This document shows, piece by piece, positions 35,327 to 45,085 of a DNA stretch of 64,000 nucleotides. Source of the DNA: Clostridium sp. N3C (lineage in GTDB: Bacteria; Bacillota; Clostridia; Clostridiales; Clostridiaceae); the NCBI RefSeq assembly GCF_900095445.1, contig NZ_FMJL01000002.1, forward strand, positions 119,016 to 183,015, read 5' to 3'. Both the position numbers and the translations under genes were made by a program. A model generated the notes under the pieces. It was given only the letters and a program-made list of their open reading frames with translations, searched no databases and was not told the origin of the DNA. How positions within the stretch are numbered: the first letter of the stretch is position 1; every line of letters starts with the position of its first letter.

Positions 35327-35893
35327 TTGAATAAAAATTTATATGATCAATTTCCCTATATTGTTACTGATGAAATAACATTAAGAAAAATTGTAGATTC
35401 TGACCTTGATAGTCTTTTTGAAATATATAATAATGAAAATCTCTTTCAATATACTCCGGTAAAGCTGAGAAAGAGTAAGGTTGCTGTGGCACATATGATA
35501 GGACATTTCGAAAGGGATTTTTATAAAAGAAAGGGTATTTTTCTTGGAATCTGTCTAAATAATGAACCTAACCATATTGTTGGGGTGGCGGAGATCTTTG
35601 ACTATTCTGCTGATACAAATATGGTGACAATAGGCTACAGGCTCAATGAATCTTATTGGTCAAAAGGAATTGCTACAAAAACTGTGAAGGCAATGACAGA
35701 GTATCTCTTTAGAGATATTGGGATAAATCGTGTACAAGCTTTTGTGATGCCGGATAATATTAAATCACAGAAGGTGCTACAAAGAAATGGATTTGATAAA
35801 GAGGGATTGATAAGGCAAGGATACTATTGGAAGGGGCAGGGAGTTGTTGATTTGATAGTATTCTCATTATTGCGGTCAAATGTTGAAATTTAA
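35327..35893 (+). CDS. GNAT-family N-acetyltransferase (RimJ/RimL type)
   Basis: 188 aa from a TTG at 35327 preceded by GAAGGA; an upstream GTG at 35288 lacks a SD. N-terminal DEITLRKIVDSDLDSLFEIY, acetyl-CoA loop in RLNESYWSKGIATKTVKAM (R/QxxGxA-like GIA) and FVMPDNIKSQKVLQRNGFD near the end are GNAT features. Substrate unknown. A decayed second GNAT gene lies 118 bases downstream, so the two may be old paralogues or a pair. Confidence 0.8.
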   Translation: MNKNLYDQFPYIVTDEITLRKIVDSDLDSLFEIYNNENLFQYTPVKLRKSKVAVAHMIGHFERDFYKRKGIFLGICLNNEPNHIVGVAEIFDYSADTNMVTIGYRLNESYWSKGIATKTVKAMTEYLFRDIGINRVQAFVMPDNIKSQKVLQRNGFDKEGLIRQGYYWKGQGVVDLIVFSLLRSNVEI

Positions 35894-36010
35894 TCATTAT
35901 ATAAAATTAATGGTACAGTGCAAGTAAGTGGGTAAGATGATTTGTAATACCAAAGTATCTTAAAACTTGATACTAGGATATTATATGATAGAATATGGAG
36001 TGATAAAAGG

Positions 36011-36544
36011 ATAAACCTAAGAGAAAAACCAACCTTATTAGGAGAGAAGGTAATACTTCGTCCCTTTGAAAATGGAGATATTCAGTATATGATGGAATGT
36101 CTAAAGGATCCGGAAGTGTTGAAATTTACTGGTAGTAGTGGGGTATTTGATTGAGATGCAATTGTAGAATGGTATAATACAAGGAATTCTCAAACTGATC
36201 GTTTGGAACTTGCAATAGTTGATAAAAATAATAATATTACGGTGGGAGAGGTAGTTTTAAACGAATATAATGAGGACAAACATAGTATGAATTTCAAAAT
36301 ACTAATTGGTGCAAGAGGAAGAAACCGAGGCTTGGGAACAGAAACAACAAAACTGATAATTGATTATATTTTTTAAAATACCAGTTTGAAGCAAGTGACT
36401 TTAGGAGCTTATGCCTTTAATCCAAGAGCACAGAGAGTATATGAGAAAATAGGTTTTGTTGTAGAGAGTATAGATAAAGATGATTTGGAATATGAAGGTG
36501 AAATGAGCGATGCTTTCAATATGGTATTAACAAGAGAAAAATGA
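36011..36544 (+). pseudogene. GNAT acetyltransferase pseudogene
   Basis: One frame translates as a full GNAT protein (LREKPTLLGEKVILRPFENG, then GARGRNRGLGTETTKLIIDY, and FNPRAQRVYEKIGF near the end) but contains TGA at 36152-36154 and TAA at 36374-36376, and no plausible start codon. Two point nonsense changes with the frame otherwise intact suggest recent inactivation. Confidence 0.82.
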
Positions 36545-36577
36545 AAAATGATATTTTAATATGTATAAAGTAGTATT

Positions 36578-36602
36578 ACGGCGCTGAAGAAGTGCCGTTT
36601 TT
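36578..36602 (+). terminator. Terminator after the GNAT pseudogene
   Basis: ACGGC and GCCGT arms with an imperfect inner stem, then TTTTTA. A degenerate version lies upstream of the second chemoreceptor at about 38592-38618. Confidence 0.65.
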
Positions 36603-36665
36603 ATTTGCATACAATTCAATAATACTAAAATTAATAATATTTCTATATATTTAATAATAATTGTA

Positions 36666-36694
36666 TTGTAAGGGTATTCGACAATATGTATAAT
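36666..36694 (+). promoter_or_regulatory. Promoter of chemoreceptor 1 with a Spo0A-box-like spacer
   Basis: TTGTAA (36666-36671), 17-base spacer, TATAAT (36689-36694). The spacer holds TTCGACA (36677-36683), the reverse complement of the Spo0A box TGTCGAA. Confidence 0.6.
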
Positions 36695-36737
36695 GAATTA
36701 TATGACTAAAAACAGGACTATAAAGGAGGCGTTAAAG

Positions 36738-38447
36738 TTGTTCAAAAATATAAAGGTGAGAAACAAGATATTCGCATTATCATTTTCTTTTATTTTCTTC
36801 ATTTTTGTAATTTCCCTTAGATCATACCAAACGATGTCTTACCTTAATTCTGAATTAAATTTTGTATACGATAATAATTTGCAAGCTATACAATGGCTTA
36901 ATGATAATAAAAGTTTAGCTAGCTCAATACAAGCTAACACATATTATATTGTAATGAATGATGGATTAAAACAGGAACAAAGTTCAAGACTTAAGGAAAT
37001 TAAGGAAAGTGTAATAAAGTTTGAAAATAACTTAGATAGTTATAAGAAAACCAAACTGGATGATTATGAAAAAGAATTGATTCCTGGAATAGAGGAAAGC
37101 TGGTCCGATCTTTCAAGGACAAGAGAAGAGATAATAAAGCTAGCTATGAATGGTCAAAGCAATGAAGCTAAGAAAAAGATTGGTGACCTTGATAGTAATG
37201 TACAAATTTTTCAAAGAAAGTTACAGGATTTAGCAAATTATAATATAGAGGATGCGGCTAAAGTAAAAGATGATAATAATTCTAAATATTACAAGCTTAT
37301 TATTATCTTCACTTTAGTAATTGTTTTATCATATCTTTTAGTTTCTTTTTTGACTGTGATGATTATTAGGAGTATAACTGGTCCATTAAATAAAATAAAA
37401 GATTTTTCAAATAGAATGAAAAAGGGAGATTTTTCAACAGATATTTCATTAACAAGAAAAGATGAATTTGGCATGATAGGACGAGCGTTGAACGATGCTC
37501 AAAAACAAGTAGGAAATTTAATTAGCCAAGTTTTTGAATCTATCAAAAAAATGAATTCAGGAAGCCATGAACTTTCTGCTACCGTTCAGCAGCTTACAGC
37601 ACAGTTAGAAGAGATGGGCAGAGAAACTTATTCTATAGCTAACGCTTCACAGGAAGTAAGTGCTAGTGCAGAAGAAATTGCTTCTAGCGCAGAAGAGGTA
37701 GATGCAAGTATTCAGGTGCTTTCAGATCAAGCTCTTGAAGGAAGTCAAAAAGCAGAAGCAATAAAGAATAAGGCTATAGAAATTAAAGATAGTAGCATTG
37801 CTTCCTATGAGCAAATTAAAGTGATACACAGCTCAAAGGATGCTCGAATAAGAGAAGCTCTTAAGAAGGCAGAGGTAGTTGATAATATTAAGGTAATGGC
37901 GGATACTATTTCTAGTATTTCAGAGCAAACCAATCTTCTTGCTTTAAATGCTGCTATAGAAGCGGCTAGAGCTGGGGAACAAGGGAAAGGATTTGCAGTA
38001 GTAGCAGAAGAGGTAAGAAAACTTGCAGAACAATCTGCAGAGGCAGTAATTAATATTCAAACTACTATACAGGAAGTGAGCGAAGCCTTCCGGGATTTAA
38101 GAGACAATAGCTTTGAAATATTAAATTTCTTAAATGAGGATGTAAATACTCAATTTAGTAACTTTGTAGCCATTGGAAATGATTATTTTGAAGATGCAGA
38201 ATTCTACGCTAAGGTTTCAGAAAATATTGCATCAATGTCTGGTGAAATAAATGCAACAATGGATCAGGTAAGCTCTGCCATAGAAGGTCTAGCTAAGCAA
38301 TCTCTGAAATCTAGTGAAAACTCAGAAAATATAAAATCAGGAGTAAGAGAAGCAACAATGGCTATGGAGCAAATAGCCCATGCAGCACAAGCACAAGCAG
38401 ATTTAGCTCAAAATTTATACCAATTAGTTCAAATTTTTAAAGTCTAG
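36738..38447 (+). CDS. Methyl-accepting chemotaxis protein 1
   Basis: 569 aa from the TTG at 36738 with SD AAGGAGG (36723-36729); an ATG at 36693 overlaps the predicted -10. Order: membrane helix 1 (about 11-29), extracellular four-helix-bundle sensor (about 33-185), membrane helix 2 (about 188-210), HAMP (about 211-265, [20 protein letters not shown]) and signalling domain with the conserved tip [20 protein letters not shown]. There is no C-terminal methyltransferase-tethering motif. It pairs with the tandem duplicate at 38751-40460. No che genes are nearby; the ligand is unknown. Confidence 0.92.
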   Translation: MFKNIKVRNKIFALSFSFIFFIFVISLRSYQTMSYLNSELNFVYDNNLQAIQWLNDNKSLASSIQANTYYIVMNDGLKQEQSSRLKEIKESVIKFENNLDSYKKTKLDDYEKELIPGIEESWSDLSRTREEIIKLAMNGQSNEAKKKIGDLDSNVQIFQRKLQDLANYNIEDAAKVKDDNNSKYYKLIIIFTLVIVLSYLLVSFLTVMIIRSITGPLNKIKDFSNRMKKGDFSTDISLTRKDEFGMIGRALNDAQKQVGNLISQVFESIKKMNSGSHELSATVQQLTAQLEEMGRETYSIANASQEVSASAEEIASSAEEVDASIQVLSDQALEGSQKAEAIKNKAIEIKDSSIASYEQIKVIHSSKDARIREALKKAEVVDNIKVMADTISSISEQTNLLALNAAIEAARAGEQGKGFAVVAEEVRKLAEQSAEAVINIQTTIQEVSEAFRDLRDNSFEILNFLNEDVNTQFSNFVAIGNDYFEDAEFYAKVSENIASMSGEINATMDQVSSAIEGLAKQSLKSSENSENIKSGVREATMAMEQIAHAAQAQADLAQNLYQLVQIFKV

Positions 38448-38470
38448 CATAATAGCTAGGCTTTATTTTA
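38443..38470 (+). terminator. Probable terminator of chemoreceptor 1
   Basis: TCTAGC/GCTAGG stem around ATAATA overlapping the stop codon, then CTTTATTTTATG. The same form follows chemoreceptor 2. Confidence 0.55.
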
Positions 38471-38750
38471 TGTTTCTTAATCAATTTGTCTATAAAGAGA
38501 TTAGAATTTTAGGAATAAAAAAATACAACTCCCTACTGGAAAAAATTAGAATTAATGATATAATATAATACGGTTTAGATTAACTATTATATCGGCCCTT
38601 TATAGGTGCCATTTTTTATTTAATAAATAACTTAATAATAGATTGCTTTTAATAAAAATGCATATTGTAAGAATATTCGACGATATGCATAATGATATAA
38701 GTGTTTATCGACATTCACCTTAATTTAGGACTACATAGGAGGGGTTAAAT
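38448..38750. other. Duplicated intergenic block between the two chemoreceptors
   Basis: 303 bases holding the preceding terminator, a degenerate copy of the terminator at 36578-36602 (about 38592-38618) and the duplicated promoter at 38665-38693. No gene. Confidence 0.6.
38665..38693 (+). promoter_or_regulatory. Promoter of chemoreceptor 2, duplicated from chemoreceptor 1
   Basis: TTGTAA (38665-38670), 17-base spacer, CATAAT (38688-38693). The spacer carries TTCGACG (38676-38682), one base from the Spo0A box complement. Confidence 0.6.
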
Positions 38751-40460
38751 TTGTTTCAAAATTTAAGAGTTAAAAACAAAATTTTTTTACTATCATTTTC
38801 TCTTATATTTTTTATTCTTATAATTTCTTTTGGGGCTTATGAGAACATGTCATATCTTAATTCTGAATTACACTCTATGTACGAAAATAATTTAAAAGCT
38901 ATACAGTGGCTTAATGATAATAAAAATGAGGCTCAATCAATACAAGCCAATACATATTATCTAATACTGAGGAAAGGTATTGTACATGATAAACAGTCGA
39001 GACTTGAGGCTATTCAGGAAAGTTTAGTAAAATATCAAGAGAATCTTGAAAAGTTTAAGAAAACTCATCTTGACCAATATGAAAAAAAGCTAATTCCTGA
39101 ATTGGAGGAAAGCTGGTTAGATTTTTCAAATACTATAGAAGAAATAATGAAATTAATGGATGATGGACAAGCTTATGAGGCTAAGCAAAAACTCAGTGAA
39201 CTTGACAGTTATACAAATATTTTTCAAGGTAAATTAGAAAAGTTGTCAGAATACAATATAAAGGATGCTGAGAAGGTGAAAAATGATAACCATTCTCAAT
39301 ATATAAATTCTCTAATTTTCTTCACAGTATTAACTATTATAGCATGTATTCTTGCTTTTATTTTAACTATTGTAATTAATAAGAATATAACTGTACCTTT
39401 GAATATGATAAAGGACTTTGCAAATAGAATGAAAAAAGGTGATTTTTCCACAGATATTTCATTGACAAGAAAAGATGAATTTGGCATGATAGGTAGAGCA
39501 TTAAATGATGCTCAAAGGCAAGTTGGAAGGTTAATTAATGAAGTTTTGGAATCAATTAAGAAAATGAATTTAGGAAGCCAGGAGCTTTCTGCTACTGTTC
39601 AGCAGCTTACAACCCATTTAGAGGATATGGGAAAAGAAACTTATTCTATAGCTACTGTTTCTCAAGAAGTAAGTGCTAGTGCAGATGAAATTGCTGCTAG
39701 TGCAATAGGGGTGGATGAGAGCATTAGGGTTCTTTCAGAACAAGCACTAGAAGGAAGCCAAAAAGCAGAGGCAATTAAAAATAAGGCTATAGAAATTAAA
39801 GAAAGTAGCATTGCCTCCTATGAGCAAATCAAAGCGATACACAGCTCAAAGGAAGCAGGTATATTAGAAGCCCTAAAAATGGCAGAAGTAGTTGATAATA
39901 TTAAATTAATGGCAGAGCCAATTTCTAAGATCTCCGCAAAAACTAATCTTCTTGCTTTAAATGCTGCTATAGAAGCGGCCAGAGCCGGGGAACATGGTAA
40001 AGGATTTGGAGTGGTGGCAGATGAAGTGAGAAGACTTGCAGAGCAAACTGCAGAGGAAGTAGTTAGTATTCAATCTACTATAGAAGAAGTACGTCAAGCC
40101 TTCCAGGATTTAAGAGACAATAGTTTTGAAATATTAAATTTCTTAAATGATGATGTAAATACTCAGTTTAGTAAGTTCGTAGCCATTGGAAATGATTATT
40201 TTGAAGCTGCAGAATTCTATGCTTATGTTTCAGAAAATATTGCATCAATGTCCGGTGAAATAAATGCAACAGTAGAGCAGGTAAGCTTTCAAATAGAAGA
40301 TTTAGCTATGCAATCTCAAAAGTCTAGCGAAAACTCTGAAAATATAAAATCAGGAGTAAATGAGACTACAACTGGCATGGAGCAAATAAGCCGCGCAGCA
40401 CAAGTACAAGCAGATTTGGCTCAAAAACTATATGAATTAGCTCAAGTTTTTAAAGTCTAG
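38751..40460 (+). CDS. Methyl-accepting chemotaxis protein 2 (tandem paralogue)
   Basis: 569 aa from a TTG with SD GGAGGGG. Same length and architecture as chemoreceptor 1. HAMP is nearly unchanged ([20 protein letters not shown] is identical in both), while the extracellular sensor domain differs much more, suggesting divergent ligands. The signalling tip reads [20 protein letters not shown]; the usual Glu before Gln/Thr is Ala-Lys here. A terminator-like stem follows the stop. Duplicated with its promoter at an offset of about 2.0 kb. Confidence 0.92.
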   Translation: MFQNLRVKNKIFLLSFSLIFFILIISFGAYENMSYLNSELHSMYENNLKAIQWLNDNKNEAQSIQANTYYLILRKGIVHDKQSRLEAIQESLVKYQENLEKFKKTHLDQYEKKLIPELEESWLDFSNTIEEIMKLMDDGQAYEAKQKLSELDSYTNIFQGKLEKLSEYNIKDAEKVKNDNHSQYINSLIFFTVLTIIACILAFILTIVINKNITVPLNMIKDFANRMKKGDFSTDISLTRKDEFGMIGRALNDAQRQVGRLINEVLESIKKMNLGSQELSATVQQLTTHLEDMGKETYSIATVSQEVSASADEIAASAIGVDESIRVLSEQALEGSQKAEAIKNKAIEIKESSIASYEQIKAIHSSKEAGILEALKMAEVVDNIKLMAEPISKISAKTNLLALNAAIEAARAGEHGKGFGVVADEVRRLAEQTAEEVVSIQSTIEEVRQAFQDLRDNSFEILNFLNDDVNTQFSKFVAIGNDYFEAAEFYAYVSENIASMSGEINATVEQVSFQIEDLAMQSQKSSENSENIKSGVNETTTGMEQISRAAQVQADLAQKLYELAQVFKV

Positions 40461-40485
40461 CGTAAATGCTAGGCTTTATTTTTTT
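40457..40485 (+). terminator. Probable terminator of chemoreceptor 2
   Basis: CTAGC-GTAAAT-GCTAG stem overlapping the stop codon, followed by GCTTTATTTTTTT. Confidence 0.65.
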
Positions 40486-40615
40486 AATGGATATTGCAAT
40501 CATAATACAATTAAAAATAGAAGTGATAATTGATAGATTAAATTTGAAAGTATTTATTTTTTGCATAAAAAAATTGTAAATACAAACTACTAAGATATAG
40601 GGGAGGTGACTATCT

Positions 40616-42109
40616 TTGACTAGTAGTGAATATAGTTTGAAAAGTTATATAGAGATTATGAATAGAGAAGTAGGTGCTGAAAGTCTTTTAGTTATTAAAC
40701 ATATTCTTTCAGGTAAGGGAGAACCTGTAGATTTAGCTCTTATATATGTTGATGGATTAGTGAATAAAGACATAGTTGACAGAGATATTTTGCATCCCCT
40801 TATGCTTCATATAGACGAAGAAATAAATGGTAAAGAGAATTTAGCTGATTATCTTGCCAAAAGATATATAGCTATGAGTAATACTACAATCATGTCAGAT
40901 ATCAATGAGGCAATTATTAATGTAAAAAGAGGTAATTCCATAATATTTGTTAATAATCAGCCGAATTTTATTATAGTAGATACAAAAGGTGGAGAATATA
41001 GAGCGATAGAGGAATCAACAGTTGAAATAGCTGCAAGGGCACCTAAAGAAAGTTTTGTTGAAAATATTAGTACAAATATAAGTATGATAAGACGATCTAT
41101 TAGAGATAAAAATTTAGTCTTTGAAAGAATAACTTTAGGTCAAAGAACTCAGTCGGATATAGTCCTTGTATATTTAAAGGATGTAGCTGATGATGATGTT
41201 GTAAATAATGTAAGAGAAAGATTAAAATCAGTAAATGCGGATAGGGCTAATAGCTCTGGAATTGTTGAAAAGTTTATAGAGGATAATACCTATTCAGTAT
41301 TTCCTCAAATTTACTCAACAGAGAGAGTAGACAAAGTTGTATCAAGGATATTGGAAGGAAGAGTAGGAATACTTATTAATGGTACACCTATGGCTTTAAC
41401 GGCGCCAGCCACCTTTATGGAGTTTTTTCATTCAGTAGAAGATTATTATGACAGATTTGTCGTTACAAATGCCTTTAGAATAATTAGATTTATAGCCATA
41501 TTTATAGTTATAACCTCAGCACCAGCTTATTTAGTTATTATTAAGTTTAATACAGAGCTAATACCAGTAAATTTTTTAATACCTATAATTCAATCGAGAA
41601 TGGATATAGCTCTTACCCCTTTTCTTGAGATATTTTTGATGGAGCTTATAATTGAATTTCTACGTGAAGGAGGATTAAGACTACCAAGTAAAATTGCACA
41701 AACTTTAAGTGTAGTTGGGGGTATTATCGTAGGTGACATGGCAGTTGAGTCAAAGTTTGTAAGTCCTACAACCTTATTTATAATTTGTATCTCAGTTGTA
41801 GCCTCCTTTGTAACACCAAACTATGAAATGTCTCTTTCAGTGAGATTTATAAGGTTTCCAATGTTAATTCTTGCAAATACACTGGGTGTTCTTGGAATAG
41901 CCTTAGGATGGTTTTTTCTGCTTATACATTTGTTTTCCTTAGAAAGCTTTGGAGTGCCTTATTTTGCAATAAATAAATATAGAGATTTGAAGGATAGTAT
42001 TGTAAGATCTCCTTTTTGGAAAATGAATAATAGACCGGATTCAGTTCCACATAAGGACGATATAAGGCAACAAAGCAATAGGTCCTGGAAGTGGGGAAAG
42101 AAAAAATGA
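40616..42109 (+). CDS. Spore germinant receptor subunit A (GerA family)
   Basis: 497 aa from a TTG with SD GGAGGTGA. GerA-type subunits form the germinant receptor in the spore inner membrane. The large soluble N-terminal half (about 1-290) includes VDRDILHPLM and the family-typical RVGILINGTPMALTAPATF. Several membrane helices (about 298-440) follow, with the PAYLVIIKFNTELIP loop. It is the first gene of a three-gene ger operon. The cognate germinant is unknown. No sigma-G promoter of good match was found upstream. Confidence 0.9.
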   Translation: MTSSEYSLKSYIEIMNREVGAESLLVIKHILSGKGEPVDLALIYVDGLVNKDIVDRDILHPLMLHIDEEINGKENLADYLAKRYIAMSNTTIMSDINEAIINVKRGNSIIFVNNQPNFIIVDTKGGEYRAIEESTVEIAARAPKESFVENISTNISMIRRSIRDKNLVFERITLGQRTQSDIVLVYLKDVADDDVVNNVRERLKSVNADRANSSGIVEKFIEDNTYSVFPQIYSTERVDKVVSRILEGRVGILINGTPMALTAPATFMEFFHSVEDYYDRFVVTNAFRIIRFIAIFIVITSAPAYLVIIKFNTELIPVNFLIPIIQSRMDIALTPFLEIFLMELIIEFLREGGLRLPSKIAQTLSVVGGIIVGDMAVESKFVSPTTLFIICISVVASFVTPNYEMSLSVRFIRFPMLILANTLGVLGIALGWFFLLIHLFSLESFGVPYFAINKYRDLKDSIVRSPFWKMNNRPDSVPHKDDIRQQSNRSWKWGKKK

Positions 42110-43206
42110 AAACAGTAGGAAAGGATGAAATTACGTATCAGGAATATACATATATCATAGTTGGAGCTATCTTCGGAGTAGGAATTTTAGCCCTTCCAAA
42201 TCGATTAGCTGAAGTATCAAGACAGGATGCATGGATTTCCGCTGCAGTTGGGGGAATTTATCCCTTGTATATAGCACTATTAACAATTTTAATAACAAAA
42301 AAGTTTCCAAATGACAATATTTTGTCTATAAGTAAGAAGGTATTTGGTAATTTTTTTGGTTCTATTTTAAACCTTTTATTCTCAGCACATTTCTTCGTAA
42401 ATCTAATTGGTATTACTACAGGGGCAATGAGTTTATCTATATTATATATAGTAAGTTTTTTAAGTGTTTTTAAAATTTCCATAGTTGTACTTATTTTAGC
42501 TGTTTATGGATCATTGTTAGGTTTAAAAGTAATTGGAAGAGTAAATGAGTTTATGTATTATTTAAAGTTTATTTTACTGCTTATACCTTTAGTAGCTTTA
42601 AAAGATGGGTCAATGCTAAATGTATCTCCAATTTTTGGCTCGGGAATAAAGAAAATTATAGATGGAAGTGTAAGATCAATATTTGCTTATTCTGGCGTAG
42701 AAGTTATGTTGCTATTTTATCCTAATGTAAAAGATAAAGATAAAGTATTTATAAATAAAGCTACATTAAAATCTGTATTTGTTATGATTGTTATATACAC
42801 TTATTTTACTTTTCTAACAATATATTTTGTAGGACCTACTATAGTTACAAGATCTTACTTTGCAGTTATGTTGTTAAATGAAGCAATAAATCTCCCTTTT
42901 ATAAACAGCTTTAGATTTTTCTTTATGTTTATTTGGATTATGATTGTTTTTAAAACCATTATTACTAATTATTATAGTTGTAGTTATATTATAAGTAATT
43001 TTTCTAAAAAACTAGATATTAGAAAGATATGCTTACTATTGTTTTTCCTTATGATCTTTGCAATCAGTATAGTTCATGATGAAGCAGCCAGGAGAGCATT
43101 TTTAAATAAAACCATAAACTATACTTTAGTATATAATCTTATATATGTAACCATAATTACTATAATTATATACTTTAAAAAAGGTGACAAGAATGAAAAT
43201 TTATAA
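42106..43206 (+). CDS. Spore germinant receptor subunit B (GerAB/GerKB family, APC-type permease)
   Basis: 366 aa from an ATG overlapping the stop of subunit A (ATGA). Ten membrane helices typical of endospore germination permeases, starting EITYQEYTYIIVGAIFGVGI and GILALPNRLAE, with SAHFFVNLIGI and the FRFFFMFIWIMIV helix. This subunit is thought to bind the germinant. It overlaps the C subunit by 14 bases. Confidence 0.88.
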   Translation: MKTVGKDEITYQEYTYIIVGAIFGVGILALPNRLAEVSRQDAWISAAVGGIYPLYIALLTILITKKFPNDNILSISKKVFGNFFGSILNLLFSAHFFVNLIGITTGAMSLSILYIVSFLSVFKISIVVLILAVYGSLLGLKVIGRVNEFMYYLKFILLLIPLVALKDGSMLNVSPIFGSGIKKIIDGSVRSIFAYSGVEVMLLFYPNVKDKDKVFINKATLKSVFVMIVIYTYFTFLTIYFVGPTIVTRSYFAVMLLNEAINLPFINSFRFFFMFIWIMIVFKTIITNYYSCSYIISNFSKKLDIRKICLLLFFLMIFAISIVHDEAARRAFLNKTINYTLVYNLIYVTIITIIIYFKKGDKNENL

Positions 43207-44302
43207 GCTATATATTTATTTGGTAGTTGTAATTTTTACTTTTTCCTTTTTTATTTCAGGTGTTAAAAGATATGCGGTGGAACAGTTAGCCATAGATTCG
43301 GCTATAGGCTATGACCTAGAGAAAAGTGTAGAAGGAATAGAAATTCGTTCTTCTACTGCTTCTAGGTACTTGGTAACGGAGAAGCAAGTAAAGTCTATAA
43401 ATGTTACAACCAGAGGAGAAACCATTCCTAAACTAAGGGAAGAAAGACAAAGAAGGATGGATAAAAAGATTTTGCTTGGACTAGAAAAGGTCTATGTTAT
43501 AGGTGAAAACTATGCTAAGCATGGAATAAGAGACCTTTTGGATGTCTATTTTAGAAATCCTGATGTTAGAGATGCAACGCTGTTATGTGTATGTGAAGGT
43601 AAAGCAGAGGATATTTTGAAAATTCAAGTAGAAGGATATCCTTCTGCAGGGGATTATATCGAAGGTCTTCTTAGGTATGCAAATGAAATGAACTTTTTTA
43701 CTGAAAACTATATGTTGATTGATGCTTATGTTAGATTAGAAGAAGAAGGACGCAATTTAGTGCTTCCATATATTACAGCTAAGGATAATATATTTGAGAT
43801 ATCAGGTATGGCTGTTTTTAAGGATGATAAGATGATTACTGTAATACCCAGTCCAAAGCTTAAGTATCTTAATTTATTAAGAGAAACTAATGTAAGTGGC
43901 ATTATTACTTTACAGAAGGATTCTGATAAGCATATTGGTCTTTTTGCTATAAGTAAAAGAAAAGTTAAATGTTATAAGGAAAATGACAAATATAAGTTCA
44001 TAATAAATCTAAATCTATCTGGCCAAATTGTGGCCAATGATTATGAACTATTGATGATTGATAAACCAGGAAAAAAGAAGGAAATAGAAGCTAAAATAGC
44101 AAAAAATTTGAAGAAGGAATTAGAAGGATTTATAAAGGAATTAAAAACAGAACATAAAGTTGATGCACTAGAGCTTGGCAGAATAGCAGCGGCCAAGTAT
44201 GGAAGAGATACTGGAGTGGATTGGAATGAAGTGGTAATGAATTCAGAAATAAAGGTTAATGTTTCTTTTAGAATAAACAGGTTTGGAAGGGGAGACTTAT
44301 AA
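43193..44302 (+). CDS. Spore germinant receptor subunit C (GerAC family) lacking the lipobox cysteine
   Basis: 369 aa from the ATG at 43193 with SD AAGGTG. GerAC proteins are lipoproteins whose signal peptide ends LxGCWDrrE; here the matching site reads FFISGVKRYAVEQLAI, with Val in place of Cys. The rest of the family pattern is present (AIDSAIGYDLE, NVTTRGETIPKLREERQRRM, EGKAEDILKIQVE, and a C-terminal three-domain part). Lipid attachment is therefore not predicted; the protein would be secreted or anchored by the uncleaved helix. This may impair or change receptor function. Confidence 0.85.
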   Translation: MKIYKLYIYLVVVIFTFSFFISGVKRYAVEQLAIDSAIGYDLEKSVEGIEIRSSTASRYLVTEKQVKSINVTTRGETIPKLREERQRRMDKKILLGLEKVYVIGENYAKHGIRDLLDVYFRNPDVRDATLLCVCEGKAEDILKIQVEGYPSAGDYIEGLLRYANEMNFFTENYMLIDAYVRLEEEGRNLVLPYITAKDNIFEISGMAVFKDDKMITVIPSPKLKYLNLLRETNVSGIITLQKDSDKHIGLFAISKRKVKCYKENDKYKFIINLNLSGQIVANDYELLMIDKPGKKKEIEAKIAKNLKKELEGFIKELKTEHKVDALELGRIAAAKYGRDTGVDWNEVVMNSEIKVNVSFRINRFGRGDL

Positions 44303-44320
44303 TATAAATTCACAAAGAGA

Positions 44321-44370
44321 GGGCTGTTGCACAATTAACTGATTTTGTTGATTGTGCAACGGCCTTTTTT
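44321..44370 (+). terminator. Strong terminator of the germinant receptor operon
   Basis: GGCTGTTGCACAAT pairs with ATTGTGCAACGGCC around a 14-base loop and is followed by TTTTTT. Confidence 0.9.
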
Positions 44371-44489
44371 ATAAAAAAGAATTCCGACGAATGAAGGGAC
44401 AAAAATAAATTTATTTACTTTTATTTAATTTTTTATATAATATAATTTATTAAAAAAATTGATTTATTGCATAAAAAGGAGAATTTGCT

Positions 44490-45016
44490 ATGAAAAAACT
44501 TTTATCAAATTATTTATAACTGCATTTGTTTTCACAAGTTTGGCTGGATGTTCTAAAAATAAAGAGGTTAAAGTTACTGATACATCTAAAAAAACTGTAG
44601 AGAAAACTGTTAAAGTCTCTAATAACAATGTTGAAGGTAAGGAGGAAAATAAAACAGAAAGCGTTGCAAATAATGAAAATGACAGCAAAAGGAAGGTGAA
44701 AATTTTGATTAAACATATTGTAATGTGGAAATTAAAAGATTTTTCAGAAGGGAAAAATAAACTTGAAAATGCTCAAATAATAAAGAGAGATTTAGAGGCT
44801 TTGAAAGATAAAATTAGAGAGCTTAAATATATTGAGGTTGGTATAAATATTAATGAATCTGAACAGGCCTACGATGTAGTTTTATATTCAGAGTTTAACA
44901 GTATAAAAGATTTAAATACATACCAAAATCATGAAGAGCATTTAAAGGTTGCAGGATTTATTAGGAAAGTTGTAGACGCAAGAATAGTTACAGATTATGA
45001 GACTAACATAAAATAA
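44490..45016 (+). CDS. Dabb-domain lipoprotein gene with a one-base frameshift after the start codon
   Basis: The SD AGGAGA and ATG at 44490 lead out of frame into a stop after nine codons. One extra A in the six-A run (44493-44498) restores MKKTFIKLFITAFVFTSLAG and then Cys, a classical lipoprotein signal. After a Lys/Asn/Glu-rich linker the C-terminal 100 aa form a Dabb (stress-responsive A/B barrel) domain with KHIVMWKLKDF. A second SD (GGAAGG, 44691) and TTG at 44705 could still give the soluble domain. Either a sequencing error, a mutation or phase variation in the A run. Confidence 0.65.
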
Positions 45017-45019
45017 TAA

Positions 45020-45045
45020 AAGCCCACTAAGTGAGCTTTACTTTT
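45020..45045 (+). terminator. Terminator of the Dabb gene
   Basis: AAGCCCACT and AGTGAGCTT pair with one mismatch, then TTACTTTT. A second hairpin AAGTTGCT/AGCAACTT with a T run lies at 45068-45099 and reaches into the end of the converging gene. Confidence 0.6.
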
Positions 45046-45085
45046 CTATTATTTTATTTTTTACTTCAAGTTGCTGATAGAAAGG

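Noticed and set aside
36693..36737. An ATG start at 36693 for chemoreceptor 1
   Set aside because: It overlaps the predicted -10 and lacks a SD; the TTG at 36738 has AAGGAGG and matches the start of the paralogue.
40500..40615. A sigma-G promoter before the germinant receptor operon
   Set aside because: TGAAAG and CATAAA occur but only 13 bases apart, too short for a sigma-G promoter.
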